Below, piece by piece: positions 12,570 to 25,327 of a DNA stretch of 64,000 bases (position 1 is the stretch's first letter; the number at the start of each line of letters is the position of its first letter). A model generated the notes under the pieces. The model saw only the letters and a program-made list of their open reading frames with translations, had not been told where the DNA came from and did not search any database. The DNA lies in assembly GCA_964304625.1 (NCBI GenBank), contig OZ199838.1, forward strand, positions 15,190,001 through 15,254,000. Reading direction: 5' to 3'. Source of the stretch: Kudoa neothunni. Lineage: Eukaryota > Cnidaria. Made by a program: the position numbers and the translations under genes.

Positions 12570-15500
12570 ATGAGTTACTCAGGGAATAACAACGTTGATA
12601 GTACTGCAGACAATAAAACAAAGGTGAAGCTTTCTGTTCACTTTACTCGCCCTCTGATTATACTCTTGTAGGCGTCTAATATAACTGCCAACAATAATTC
12701 TCCAACAGATTCATCTGTAATGAATTCGAATAAGAATCCATTGGTATTACACATATATGCATGTAGAAATTGAACAATCATATTTATTATGTCTATTTTT
12801 CACGTGTAGTCTCGAATTCAACTGCTTCAACAGCGTCTGTTGGAAAGCAATACGCCAAAAGACCTTCATAATGATCGATCTAAACGAAATAAGGAGCTCG
12901 AAGAGTTGGCATCATATCGGTTAGTGAATTTTGACGAATGCTCCAGTGAAGTTAGCAAAAACGAAAATAAAACAACCGATTCATCAAATCTGGAACAATT
13001 GACAACCGAATTTCCTACTATTCCAAGCGATCTTATTAGTGTTGGTAGCAACAAGGAAAATACTGACCAAAGTTTGAACTGTGATGACACTGTGGTGAGT
13101 AGTGAATGGCGCGACGAAACTCTAGTTGAAACTCCGCACATGTCTCTTCATAGGCCAGCTGAAAGTGAGATGCTATTCAGTCCTCCAGCAGAGGATTTTT
13201 ATATGATTAACGATAACACGGGCGATTATAACAACGCCAATGATGTATCCATTGATCGAATTCACTCATTGGATCGTACAATGCAGTGTTTGGAAGAGTT
13301 GGATCTTTTGCCCAAATCTGACAAAACCAAAATTCAAGCACCAATAGTCATTAGCAAAGTCACCGTCAATTCAGAACCTCCGTCACCTGGAAAAATGAAT
13401 ATCAGCAAAAGGGACTTTGAAAATGATAGCTTGTTTTGTTCGTCTATCGTTGATGTCAACAATAACGAAAGTTTTTCTCAAGTACCATCCTCGTCGCCTC
13501 AACCCTCAAACGAGAAGCGCAGAGGGCAACTTGTGAAAACCTCAACAAAATTTTTACCGCCCTCATCGAGAAATCTCTTTTCTCGTATGTTTGTTTGGAG
13601 TTGTTTTTTTTAATTATGTTATTTTATCCAGCAACATCTAGCAAACCTCAAACAATTGACTATAATGACAGCTCGTTTACTCGTCACATGGTTACCAGCA
13701 AAAACTCTTCCCCACTTATTTCCACTCCATTGAACAACAAAGATGATAATCACAACCTTAAATCCACCACAAAAACCTTTACTATTTTTAAGTCAGTTTT
13801 AACCGCCAATGATTGCGATCAGGTTGAACTAACAAAACCTATCGCCACCAATATTCCTAGCAGTTTCAATGATAGTGATAGTTACTGCAGTAAATATGAA
13901 TCGCCTCAAATTGAAAGACGTAAAGAATACCACGTTAAACGTCGTTCATTGAGTGCCACTCAAACTACCATTAGCAACACCGCCTTGTCTTCCAAAGTGA
14001 AACCAAATATTGGTTCTTCTGCGACCAACTTCAGCATTGGCTACAACCCTACATTGAATTCTTACGATCATCCAGATGATATCTCAAGAAATCTTTCTTT
14101 TTCTACCGTGGATTCCGCTTGTGCTTTGCATAATAGTGGGGTCAGAGATACTCTCGTCAAAAAGTATTATGCCGCTGCCAAAGTTCAACAACAAATCATC
14201 GTACAAAGCGAGAATGTCCTCAATCTTATTTGTGTCAAAGAAGGCAATATTAACGATTCTGCTCGTCTTCCGTGTTGTTTGGATGCGGAAAGTCTTCTTC
14301 TACTTTCAAGTATGATGAAGCCTGTAGTTATGTGTTTTAGAAATTTTCCTTAGCGTATCGACGAAACTTATTTCTACACAAAGCGACAAAATTAAAGCGC
14401 GGTAATATACCCTGCAAGTGTGATCCTGAAAGCAATAAAATTGCATCTGTTTCAGTCTCCCTGTCAGGTACGTTATACGGAAATGTGCATCGCGCTGTTT
14501 TCTATAGTTGACATTTTTGATTCGAAATTGACCATTTATTTCTATAAATAAGTTTAATTCAGTGTTCACGATTAAACATGAGCTTATTTATATAAAAGAG
14601 GGTTTGTATGTCTTAGAATTGCGGTTGTTTGAGTTATAAATTTCGTGCGTGTGCTATTAAGATTAAATTTCGATATGTCAGTCCAATAGAATTAGTTATT
14701 GGCGTGATAGAAAACGTTCATATACTTTTATTTATTATTATATTTATTAGCGTAATAAGTCATATTCAGTAATGATTATTAGACTAAAAGATCTAAGGAG
14801 AATATGTTGCTTTTCATCGATTTAATTTTTTGATGACTAAAAATATAATTCTGAGAATTTCACGATTAAAAGCGTAAATAAATTAAAATATTTGTCAGTT
14901 TTCAATTCGATGGTGTCCAATGGTAATCTTTATTTGAAGGTTGGACTATAACGAATCACTCTAATACGAATATACTTTGTGATTGGCTAAAATCAATTGG
15001 CCATGTTCAATTATAAAACTAAGCTGTGCCTGTAATCTTTGAATAAAAGTTGCGGGGATCAAAAATTGGCATTTGCACATCCATCTAAATACTTTAGATT
15101 AGATCTGTATTGGTTGATAGTGTCAGCTTTCGAATATAACAAAATTCTAGGAATTTTGTAAGAATTATTGTGTGAAGTTTTAATGGTGCAAGATTAAAAA
15201 TTTATTAATTAGCTTAAAGTTATGTTTATACGGAAAATTACGATCAAACCGTAGTTTTTTAACTTTCGAATGCCTAGAGGTGGCCAATCAGCGCTTATTA
15301 TATCAATAACTTTTACAAAATATTTTATTTCTCTTTTTCCCTGTGAATATTTTATAATGTAATGATGATTTTATGAATACTTAAATAATGGAGTTTTATG
15401 TTTAATGTTTGTGCGTGAAATCAAAAAAAGAAAAAAGTTACACACATAACCTTAACATTCCCACCGTGACCACCAAATAAATATTAACGTTTAAATAGTT

Positions 15501-15814
15501 AAAATATATAAAGATGCTTTGAAGCGATGCATTTTTTTAAAATTCGTTTTTAGTTTCTATAACAACATGATTCTGTTAACCCATACGGGACTGACGGGGG
15601 TATCTTAGGTCCCCCTTGTGCACACGCGTAAGTTTTTCGAGCTCCGTCTTCCGAGGGTTAACTGACTTAATCTGGAATGTGAATCGCGCATATTGTAATA
15701 ATTTTGTTAAAATACGTATAAACAAAAAAATAGTAATTTAAATATAGCTGTTTAAAGTTTAACTAGGACCATCTTATCGTAACTCAAAGATTCAAAATCT
15801 AAAAAACCTTAGCC

Positions 15815-15845
<31 letters not shown>

Positions 15846-17978
15846 TTATTTCTTATTCATAAATTAACTTTAATGCCAAATTTCAATTTATAACGTACGA
15901 ATTTATATATTGAACATATTTCTGTCTATAGGGGAAGAGATTTCATAATTAGATCATGGATTTTGAGAATAAAAAATAACCTTGGCTGTTAAAATAATAA
16001 TAAAAAAATGTGAAAAATGAGGCAATAATAAAACAGTTTATTTCTAATTTTTCACGCTATTCAAATTCTAAGCAGACGTAATTATTCCGGTTCTTCGCAC
16101 TTGTGCAAATAAACGTCACATAAATGCGTCACTGATTTATTGTTATCAAATTTTTTATATTTTAAAATGTAAAAAATAACGTAAATAATTATTTTCTTAA
16201 TCTTAAATGCAACGATATTATTTTAATACATTTTTGCGTGTGGTCACAATGATCATCTCCGGATTTTCGTGTAACTTTTTTTCCCAGATGTTCGAGGGTT
16301 AATTTAATAACGTTCTTTATTGATCATTGATGATCATTTTAATAAATATCGAGCGTAGGTCAATTTTTTAATAATCTAGGAGAGAATTTCTGACTTAAGC
16401 GATTTGGTACAATAAAGAGATTCTATGATGTGTCAAAAAATCGGAGCATGTTTTATAAGCGTGTAGAGTTTTTTCTCTGATTCAGTGGTGATACAAAAAT
16501 CATCTATATGTCAAATAAGCACATATTTGCAATTATTTCCTAATTTAAATAAAGAAGTTCATGATTTAACTCCTTTTCATTTTTTCTGATATTTGAGAAT
16601 TAATGACACTTTCTCTTAGATATCTATATTCAAATATCTGACGCATTCACCAGAAAACTCAAATGTTCTCAACGTATATACGCTTATAGAAGATTACGTA
16701 CAGTGTTTTTTTAATATGTAATTTAATTTAGCGGATTCATTTTATTATTTTATGGCTATTGTCACGTTTGGGGACTCTGATATTGTATTTTGTACGACGC
16801 CAGTTTCGATCTACGACCTGGGAGCAAAGAATCTTTTGTTACTTCCGGGAACTTTTTCCAAGTAAAATACATGAACTCATCAACGTACTCATCCATACAT
16901 CTATAGTGATATGCGTTGCGATGAGTCGGTAAACATAGAGATTTATGCACGAACGTTGCATAACAAAAAGGATTCTACCAAACTCAGTGATATCCTCAAA
17001 ATCAGATTTGTGAGTTTCTGTTACAGTTTCTGACACATTTTTATGTTTTTTTGTTAGAGGAAACGTCCTATTAAACAACATTCCAATGACTCTAATGGTC
17101 CAAATTCTGGTATTTTATGACAGTTAGTTTTTTTTGTAGTAGAGTAATGACTGTGTGCTGTAGATTTTAAGAATCGCGAATGTGCATTCAAGTTTGCTGC
17201 TTCGTGTGCCATTGCTATCAGCGAAAAAAAATCTGATGTGTTGACACTGTTCAACGTATTTGTCTGATGGTTGTTACTTTTTTTCCTAATTGGGCGTATG
17301 TAGCGTGTTCCAGAAATACCCCTTGGAGGACAACTCTCTGTTGGATTATCTTTCCGACCTAATTTTGAATCATACGCACAAGGATTTCTAGTATCAATAA
17401 CTTGATGCTATAAATGTGATTGATTGATTTCCGTCTTAGAGTATCTACAAAATGGAGGGTGGTCTTCCTAGTTGGAAACGTTATTGGTGTGTGTTACAAC
17501 AGGCCTGCCTCAAAATGTGGAATTGGAAAGATGATGATCCCAATGTAACAGAAACCGATTTGCCCTGTTCATAGTAAGCATATATTTGATTTAGGATTTT
17601 CAAATGTCTGTCGACCTCACATGGGATACCGATTCAACGTGTAAACTACTTCCACATCACATTTGTGCAAGATCGAACACCTTGGAAATTAGCTTGATTA
17701 ACGATTCCAACCCTAAATCCTTAACATCCAAAAATGATTTTATCGCAAAACCCACCTCCACTAAGTTAACCTCGAACAGATATAAGTATATTCGCGATTG
17801 TTGTGTCGTACCTGAAAAGTAATGTGCGTTTGAATATAGTATTTGGTTGTCTGCTGATAATAACCAAGAATGTGGGGTGTGGCTGAATGCACTTTCTCTT
17901 CATCAAGCTCGCTATAAAGAATGGAAAAAGGCAATCTCTTCAAAACGTCCCTCCATTCCTTCAAGGCGGCTTATTTAA
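12570..17978 (+). CDS. ANLN: Anillin, contractile-ring scaffold
   Basis: Links actin, myosin, septins and RhoA at the cleavage furrow. Thirteen exons: 12570-12623, 12672-12743, 12810-13584, 13632-14309, 14354-14467, 16732-16861, 16907-17009, 17058-17109, 17164-17255, 17304-17390, 17440-17544, 17595-17785, 17840-17978; total 2592 nt, 863 residues. Residues 1 to about 500 are Ser/Asn/Thr-rich and disordered. The anillin homology region follows: VQQQIIVQSENVLNLI, then DAESLLLLSTYRRN, ADSFYYFMAIV, DESVNIEIYA. The C-terminal PH domain has GFLSIYKMEGGLPSWKRYWC matching GFL...AWHRRWCVL, HICARSNTLEISL matching EFCARRNTFELI, and IWLSADNNQECGVWL matching NWLSADTKEERDLWM. All introns are 44-66 nt except 14468-16731 (2264 nt), which contains piggyBac-type ends. 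About 20 residues of the homology region may be missing at that intron, so a small exon may lie inside it. Confidence 0.9.
15580..15657. mobile_element. 78-bp piggyBac-type miniature unit in an anillin intron
   Basis: TTAA at 15576-15579 and 15658-15661 brackets 78 bp. The ends read CCCATACGGGACTGACGG and, as the reverse complement of the right, CCCTCGGAAGACGGAGC. GGGGGTATCTTAGGTCCCCC is an imperfect palindrome like those near the ends of the other piggyBac copies here. Confidence 0.55.
15816..15841. repeat. (TA)n microsatellite
   Basis: A run of TA dinucleotides inside the large anillin intron. Confidence 0.9.
16228..16298. mobile_element. piggyBac-type right terminus in the same intron
   Basis: Ends with TTCGAGGG before TTAA (16299-16302) and carries GTGGTCACAATGATCATC about 60 bp inside, a worn version of the GGGGTC...GACCCC palindrome. 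It may be the right end of a 719-bp element starting at 15580, or an independent fragment. Confidence 0.45.
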
Positions 17979-19290
17979 ATAGAAAAACACAAACCTTTGT
18001 TTGATTGGGTGATGGTTTAACTGTTTTAATTATGATGTTTTTGTTTGTCATACTTAATATTATTATCATTGTTATTATTTAATTCATGTATGGCGTATAA
18101 ACGAAAAGATAATACTATCGCGTATTTTCTTCCAAGTTTCGCGAACGAGTTGGTGAACAATTTTTTAGGCTAAATTCCATACATTATCATTATATCATTA
18201 TCGATTTGAAATTTTTATTCTTTATAACACCCTTTGTCCTTATTTCATTTATCGGAACGATTTTTTAAAATTTACACGAAATTAATGTTTATTTTAAATA
18301 CAAAATTTATATTAACCGAAACGACATTTTTCTAGGATTTGGCGTGTAAAGTACATTGAGATCTGAACTAGATCCTGGTTAAAACACCACGAAGATTTAT
18401 TTTTGTGATAAATTTTAGTTATTTATTCAATTGAAATAATCGTTTTATTATTTGAAACAATGCAACATTAATAATATAATGTTTTGAGTTCCAAATACAA
18501 TCATGTTTATTGAGAACAGATAAATGTTGAAGGGAAGATTAATTACGTAAAAAATTTCACGGCTAATTTAAGGCAACAAAGAATAAAATTTATGGTCCTG
18601 TTGAATCACAAACTATCATTGATTTCGTAAGACAATTTTATTTATGGAGCTAGTCGAATTCAACAATCATCAGATTTTTGTGGATAACACCCCAACTTTA
18701 TAAATCTTACCGTGTCGTAATTTTAACAAATTTATATTAACTTTGGAGAATAAGGCTTATCTTAGATACAGAGGAAGTATTAAAGATCGTTATGGAAAAC
18801 TCTGAGGAACTACTCCTTATTTACATTTTAATCATTCGTATTAATCTTTTTCGAATAATTTTTCAATATCTCATTGGAATAAAAATTGTTAATTTAGTAA
18901 TAATAATTCATTTCCAAAAATTTTGAAAGTTCCATACTAATATAGTGCAATAGCACTCTGGTCTCAAATATCAGTAGTACGTGCGTACCGGGTTAAAGCT
19001 CACCTTAGCCACATACCTTTCGGTAATGATCGGTACCCGAAATCCGGGCATCGTCGTACGATGTAACCAGCCGAATTATAGATTAATTACGTGTAATCCC
19101 GCGAAACACTAGTTAACTTTCGATGAAATGCGGTTATCCCTAATTAATACGTTCTTGTGGGTTTAGGCCAAACATATGATAACAAATTATTTAATGAATA
19201 TAATTCTAACAATTTTATTTATTTAATGAGATAACTTAATTATAAATTTTTGTACGCACAAGCGTTATTTTTATCAACCAAACTAAGATT
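17979..19290. other. Intergenic stretch with a GC-richer patch at 18955-19140
   Basis: No gene recognised. The patch contains CATCGTCGTACGATG at 19047-19061, close to the proposed 5' end of the Helitron-like element at 43906, and several CCGGG/CCCGAAA strings. It could be a remnant of the same family. Confidence 0.35.
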
Positions 19291-20255
19291 ATGGAATATA
19301 ATATTGTACAACCGCGTGTTTTCCAGTCGGTGTCACCCATGCTTCCTGAATTGTACAATTCCGAAAATATTGATAACCTCAAATTCGAGGATATTGTTTA
19401 TTTTAAAAATAATCTACAGGAGTTAGTATTATTTCTACAGGGACTTGGACTTTTACCCAAAATCAAAATTTGTTCTCGTGGAGATATGAAATTATATCTA
19501 ACGAAGTCCTCTATCGATGGATATAGCTTCCGTTGCACGAGGAAAAATTGCCACCGAGAATTCTTATTAAGAACTGAGTCATTTTTTTCGAATTCGCACC
19601 TCTCTTTATATTCCCTCATAAAATTTATATATTTGTGGAGTAGAGGTGTAACGACCCAAGAATTTCTAATGAGAGAATGTGACATTGGGTCTGCCAATAC
19701 AGTGGTCGATTGGAAAAATTTTCTAAACGATGTGTGCCTCTCTCATTTTTGGAAAACCCGATCAAAATTGGAAGTCCTGGAATTAAAGTCTAGATCGATG
19801 AGAACCTCATTTGTAAAAGGAAATTCGGCGTTGGCAGAATTCTACGAGACTAGGGTGTCTGGATTGTAGGTGGCATTGATGAAAATGGAAATGTTTTTAT
19901 GGTGGAGACTGAAAAAAAGGATTCTGCTACATTAGAAAATATCATCACTAACCATGTTGAAGGATGGTCCATGATTCACTCCGATGGATGGCGTGGTTAC
20001 GCACGATTAAACGAACTTGGGTATCTTCATGAGACCGTTATTCATGACAAAGAATTTGTCTCCTCAACAGGTGTACACACTAACCGGATTGAAGGTATAT
20101 GGAGTGTCTTCAAACGGAAGTATAGAAGCATCACCAACACAAAAAAAGATATGATTTCTTCATATATATCTGAATGGTGCTTTCGAAGAGTCAGCAAAGA
20201 CATACTCTTAACTAAATTAATTAGACAAATTAATAGCATATATAATTTTAATTAA
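19291..20255 (+). pseudogene. Merlin (IS1016/ISXO2-type) transposase, broken
   Basis: Cut-and-paste DDE transposase of the Merlin superfamily. The N-terminal part (19291 to about 19780) has a zinc-ribbon-like FRCTRKNCHREFLL and an SLIKFIYLWSRGVTTQEFL block. The catalytic part reads IDENLICKRK in another frame near 19798, then GGIDENGNVFMVE. From 19899 it reads MIHSDGWRGYARLNELGY and THTNRIEGIWSVFKRKYR-like sequence (actual start GVHTNRIEGIWSVFKR), typical of the ISXO2-like domain. One frameshift near 19785 and an in-frame stop near 19850 break it. Terminal repeats were not found, partly because a piggyBac sits 80 bp downstream. Confidence 0.8.
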
Positions 20256-20336
20256 TAATTATTTTCTTCTCATAAATTTTCGTGATATTACGAGAATATT
20301 TAGCTCTATAAAGGACACAACTTTAAGTGATCTTAA

Positions 20337-22362
20337 CCCTCGTACACATGAGCAAAAAACTTACGTTAATCCGAAGTGGGGGTCAAAAATGACCCCCACT
20401 AAAAAATAAACACATGAAAACATTTTTGAAATTAAAAAATTCTAATTGTTATTGTTTAAGTTTAAACGTTCAATGCAAATCATTTCTTCTTTATTATGAA
20501 GTTTGCACGCCATTTTATTGCATACTTTGCACTGCACTGACGTTTTCAACCTCCTCGAACGAATACAGATTTGGCACCACATTCTAGCATTATTCTGTAA
20601 GATTTGTGGCCTTTTCAAAGATAGAATGCCAGTTTCGGGACTTTTAGATGATAAAGAGTAATTTTAGAAATTCTCTTTTGACTCGCTTTCTATATTTATT
20701 CAAGAATGCAGGATGCTTTTGGCCATACAACAAGTAGGCATTATATGCAGCGATGTCTAACAAATTATAGAAAAGAGCCATTGGCCACCTTCGTGTTTTT
20801 CTTTTTACCGAAAAATATCTTACTATTTGATCAAGAGTATCAACTCCACCTTTTGTAGAATTATAGTAAGATATAATTTCAGGTTTTGGATTTTCTTCAT
20901 CAATATTCGCATCTCTGTAAAGTGTTGACAACATGACAACCGGTCTGTTTTTCTTAGGGTTGTATTTGACGAGTGTGACCTTATCTTGAAACAGGAACTG
21001 ACTATTATTTTCATTTCCTTTCGACATTTGAAACTCTGGTATTTATCAAAAATTTTTTATTTCTTCGAATAGTTCCTACAATTGTCAATTTTTGGCCAAG
21101 TAGAAATCTTGCGAGGGAAAGCGTAGTAAAAAAATTATCTGTTGTGATATTTCGACCAGATTTAAAAATCGACTCACATAAAGTTTTCACAACATTTTCC
21201 CCTTGATTAAACTATACTTCGCCATTTTCTTCTCCAAAATATACCTTTGCCTTGAATAGGTAGGCAATCTTTGAGTCGCATAAAGCCCATATTTTAACAC
21301 CATACCGTCCGGGTTTATTTGGTGTATAATTTTTTCGACAATTTCCAATAAAGTACTCAAAAACTTCTCTTATTGGAGCTAATTTGTCATCTTGTATTCT
21401 GGATTCTCTTTTACCAAACCACATACACGAAGATATTTTTTCAAATAAATTAATGGAGATTGACTGATTTATTGTAGGTTGACCATACTTTGATGACCAG
21501 AATTCACGAATATCCATATTTTTACCCTTCATTAAACCAATCATTATACATCCACCAATATATTTCATTAGATCATCTTTGATAATCATAGTTAATTGTG
21601 ATCGATTGTTTTTTATACAATGATTCGTGCATTCAACAATCAAATCAAGGATCTCGTTGTCAAAAAAGTTCAAAAATGCCATGAGTGGGGTATCCGATCG
21701 TTTTAGCACATGTGGTTTGAAACCTGGTTGGCATTTAAAAATATTTTCCGCTTCAGTTCTTCATTGGTATCTTGTTGGATGTTTAGACTACTTTTCTCCA
21801 TCTTTCGAAGTCAACGTGGCAATCAATTCAGTGCCAAATTCTGCTCCATCATCCGAATCATCATAATCGGGTGTAGGATTGTCTATTAAATAGTCTCTAA
21901 ACTCAGAATCAGTGTCATCCAATAGAATTTCATGTTCATTTCTTTCCATCTCTAAAAGAGACTAACGTTCAGCTGATTTTGAATCTTTATGATCACGTGG
22001 CGCACTAAAAACTCATAGATTTATCTCTTCTTCAAAATTATTTTACTTATTCTTAGAATTAAATGAATATTTAATCATTGTATTTGGTATTATACATAGA
22101 ATTAAGAGAATAATTATCATAGATTTTCCAATAAGGAGTGGGGGTCAAAAACGACCCCCAATGTGGGGAACGGAAGTTTTAATGTTTCGATGATTTAGTA
22201 GTGTTTAAAATTCATTTTATTTCTATTTCAGTAAAAATTCTAAATTGATAAAATAACAACATAAATTAGGAAAAATTACTTAAAATTCTGTAAGAGAGAT
22301 TTTAAGAAAATCGCTGATAAAAGGGGCTGAGCCCATTTTTGACCCCAATGTGTGTAGGAGGG
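20337..22362 (-). mobile_element. piggyBac element, little decayed
   Basis: TTAA at 20333-20336 and 22363-22366. The ends read CCCTCGTACACATGAG and, as the reverse complement of the right, CCCTCCTACACACATTGG. Palindromes GGGGGTCAAAAATGACCCCC (20377-20397) and GGGGGTCAAAAACGACCCCC (22139-22158) lie near each end. The transposase fills most of the element on the minus strand. Confidence 0.88.
20460..21949 (-). pseudogene. piggyBac transposase, nearly complete
   Basis: The start MERNEHEILLDDTDSEFRDY at 21949 is the usual acidic N-terminus. The DDE_Tnp_1_7 blocks follow in order: PLMAFLNFFDNEILDLIV, EFWSSKYGQPTIN, LAPIREVFEYFIGNC, then the three expected catalytic Asp contexts ALCDSKIAYL, TDNFFTTLSLARFL and TKGGVDTLDQIVR. 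A Cys-rich tail follows (MWCQICIRSRRL, CKVCNKMACKLH), as in other piggyBac proteins. An in-frame stop near 21208 and frameshifts near 21030 and 20650 break it; everything else is well preserved, suggesting a recent arrival. Confidence 0.85.
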
Positions 22363-22366
22363 TTAA

Positions 22367-24719
22367 AGGTATTAATTATTATATTCATTGAATTTTGATA
22401 TTTTTAAATATTTTATGATTAAGTTAAAAAAATATTTCATTACTTAACTAAAAATGTAATATAAAAGTTAGCATATTCCAATTGTTCGATTTTAGCTTGT
22501 TTGAAACTTAAAGCGTTTAATTAAGTTGGATCGAATAATAATTTAACTGAGAAAGGCTTAGATTGGAGTCTGTAATAGACAGAAAATATACGTTTTTTAC
22601 GTCGTTAAGTAAGCATATTCATCATCAGTTAACTATTTCACGTTTCCTCTAACTTACTAGTCTAATATAAATAATATATTTTGCCAAAATAATTTTTTGC
22701 TTAAAAAAGTTATTGTATACGAAAGGAAACTTATGAAATCAATTATTCCAAATTCTAGCTGCAGACATTATTAAGTGTCATGCACTGAATAATGTCACAT
22801 GATTTCGTTTACAATCTAATTTTAATAATTATTTGTTTTTATAATTTTAAGCCAACATTTTACATATATGTGTTTAATATTAAAATTTTCTTGAGCGTGC
22901 GTAGTTTACAAAATCCAAAACATGTATATTTCTCTTTAATTTAATTAGTAGATGTAATATGCAGTTTAATATTAAGCCACATTAATAAATTTATAGAATA
23001 TGACTGTAAATCGAATAAATCCTTGTTATTGCATAATATATAAATCTAGCATAAATACGTATAAACTTATAATACTTAACAGGCATGCTATTCACAAAAT
23101 ATTATTTGGTGTATTTTTTTATTATTGATATTATTACAGACAAATAAATTTCTTATATGGGATGTAAATAAATATTAAATTTTTTTAACACATACTGATA
23201 AATATAAACCTAAAAATTATAAATAACTTAACTCAAAAAAAATAAATTGAAACAATTTTAGTGGAAAAAAAGATAAACTTTTTTTTCAAAAATAAAAAAC
23301 AGGCACAAAAATTTATAAACTAAAATAGATTATTTTCAGTAATTTTACATTTATTAAGTTACATTCAATAAAAAATATGTATCTATAATAAGCGTTTTTC
23401 TTGATAATAAATGTTGAACTAAACTTTTATTATTTTGCTTCATACTGTCTTTAAGATAATTTTAAAAATGTTCTAAGTAGATACATCCTCGAATAACGTA
23501 CTAAAATTGAAAAAATAATGCTAATTTTAGGATAAGAACCTGAATAATAGAGATTGCACGTGGTTTCGACATCGCACGAAGCTGATTTTATGTGAAATTT
23601 GTTGAGGAAATTTTAAGCTTATTTCTGAATTCTAATACGTAGATGAATGCATATAATTAAGATATGAAATTGTTAGGCCATAAGCCATCAACAAATGCAA
23701 TCATTGTGGAAATAAAGGTTTCATCGCTAACGCGAATAATACCCAATCCGAATTTTTTCGGGAGCCGATTATTACCGAAAGCTATGGGGCTAAAGTAACT
23801 TTAACCTCAAAGTTTATATAAGGTAAAACGTTTTATAATATTTTTGTGATTGTAAAAAGATAAAAGTCTTAAAAATATTCTTGAATCAAACTAGGAAATT
23901 ACCAACTGTTATATCACGTGACTAATTGATAATACACATTTTTCGTCAAAATAATCTTAATAATGTTTTTTCTATTCTAATTAAATAAAGGCGTAACGCC
24001 TATGCTGAAAAATAAAGAAAATAACAAAATATTAAATGAGCACGTATTTGTGTGTGTATTAACGGTTGCAACGTTTAATACCCACTTTTTTTGATGGTCC
24101 TGAGGGGATTACGTTGTATTGGCTGCATAATGTAATACATATTATAAACTTTTAAATATAAATATATGCTATAAATTCTTTAAAATGCTATTCAATAGTT
24201 TCTTTTAAGTAAATAGTTAAATAAATCTAAATATAGCATTAAATAAAAATCTAAATTTTACGTTAGGATTCCAATTTTTTGGGCTATATAATTACACGTT
24301 CGATAACTAATTTTTGATAAGTATGAGACTACTTGATCACAGTTAAATTTTAATCATAACTACAGTTTTTAAGGAATACGCATAATCGAGATGAACTTTC
24401 CTCGTCTTTAGACAAGATCTACTAAAAGTGTGTTTACTCATGTACGCATCTAACATGATGTTATATACACAGTTTTACGGTATTAATTCGGTAATCATAT
24501 TACAAATTTAACTCTTCAGATTTCTTTAATCCATAAATTGTTAGAAAATTCAAAGCAATCCCAGCACAGAGTGAAATATAAAGTTTAAAATAAGATGAAT
24601 AAAACATCTAAAATAAGCTCCCAGTATGTTTAATCTAATGAGAGAATTAGAATCAATAATTTGTCTCCTTAAAATTCTCCGAATAAATTTACAACACAAA
24701 AACTATCAGACAATAAATA
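22367..24719. other. AT-rich intergenic stretch
   Basis: No gene recognised on either strand, though small genes with tiny introns can hide here. It contains the inverted partner (23945-24045) of the repeat at 2880-2995. Confidence 0.35.
23945..24045 (-). repeat. Dispersed repeat, inverted partner of 2880-2995
   Basis: AATAATCTTAATAATG and ATGCTGAAAAATAAAGAAAA are the reverse complement of the earlier copy, with small differences. Family not recognised. Confidence 0.55.
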
Positions 24720-25246
24720 TTATTTCCTATTTTTGGTGAGCTTATTTTTCTCAATGGCTGACACGAATGAAAATCGAAGCAATTCTCCCTCGATGTTTGA
24801 TGAGACCTCTTTATTCTGGGATAGAGTATGGCTCAACACAATACAACATGAATACTGTTCTTTCTTGCTCACAATATGGTCACTTTGCTAATCCAACCCT
24901 TAAAATTTTCCTCAAGACGTAACGTCATACCTTTTCAACGTTTTCATATACATATGATGTTTCTACACTGCCACTAGTTATTTTTATCTGAAGAAAAATT
25001 AGTGAGAGAATGCCACGCTTAATTTACATCGATAAAATCTTTAAAGCGTCGACAGATACCTAAAGCTATTTGCACGGCTAGATGAATGTTAGGAGTTGTC
25101 GAATGTAATACAACTTGAACCTCCCTAAATAAGTAATATCCAGGATAAAAAATAAATGGCTACCCTTTATCGAACAGTCTCTGAATTCGTTCAATTTGAG
25201 ATTTGGAACTCATCTTCTTACATATAAAAATAGTATTACGTCTCAT
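24720..25246 (-). CDS. POP7: RNase P/MRP protein subunit POP7 (Rpp20)
   Basis: Alba-fold subunit that binds the P3 arm of RNase P and MRP RNA together with Rpp25/Pop6, in the nucleolus. Exons on the minus strand are 25246-25164, 25124-25028, 24987-24931 and 24887-24720; introns are 39, 40 and 43 nt, GT-AG, all in phase; 134 residues. The start region RRNTIFICKKMSSKSQIERI matches RRPNDIYVNMKTDFKAQLAR of animal POP7, then RLFDKGEVQVVLHSTTPNI and HLAVQIALGI match LLDGG...SEIYIHGLGLAINRAINIAL. ITSGSVETSYVYENVEK matches the AANTSTVELVDELE strand. The last exon (56 codons) is longer than usual. An in-frame ATG at 25327 could give 27 more N-terminal residues. Confidence 0.78.
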
Positions 25247-25327
25247 TTTAATAGGTTTGGTTGAGTTTATTGTAACAAGTTTGTCTAATAAACGATAAAG
25301 TGTAACCGAAATGGAAAAAACAAACAT

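Noticed and set aside
17820-17839. A 21-nt intron in the anillin PH domain
   Set aside because: A donor at 17786 gives a 54-nt intron, in line with the other introns, and keeps phase.
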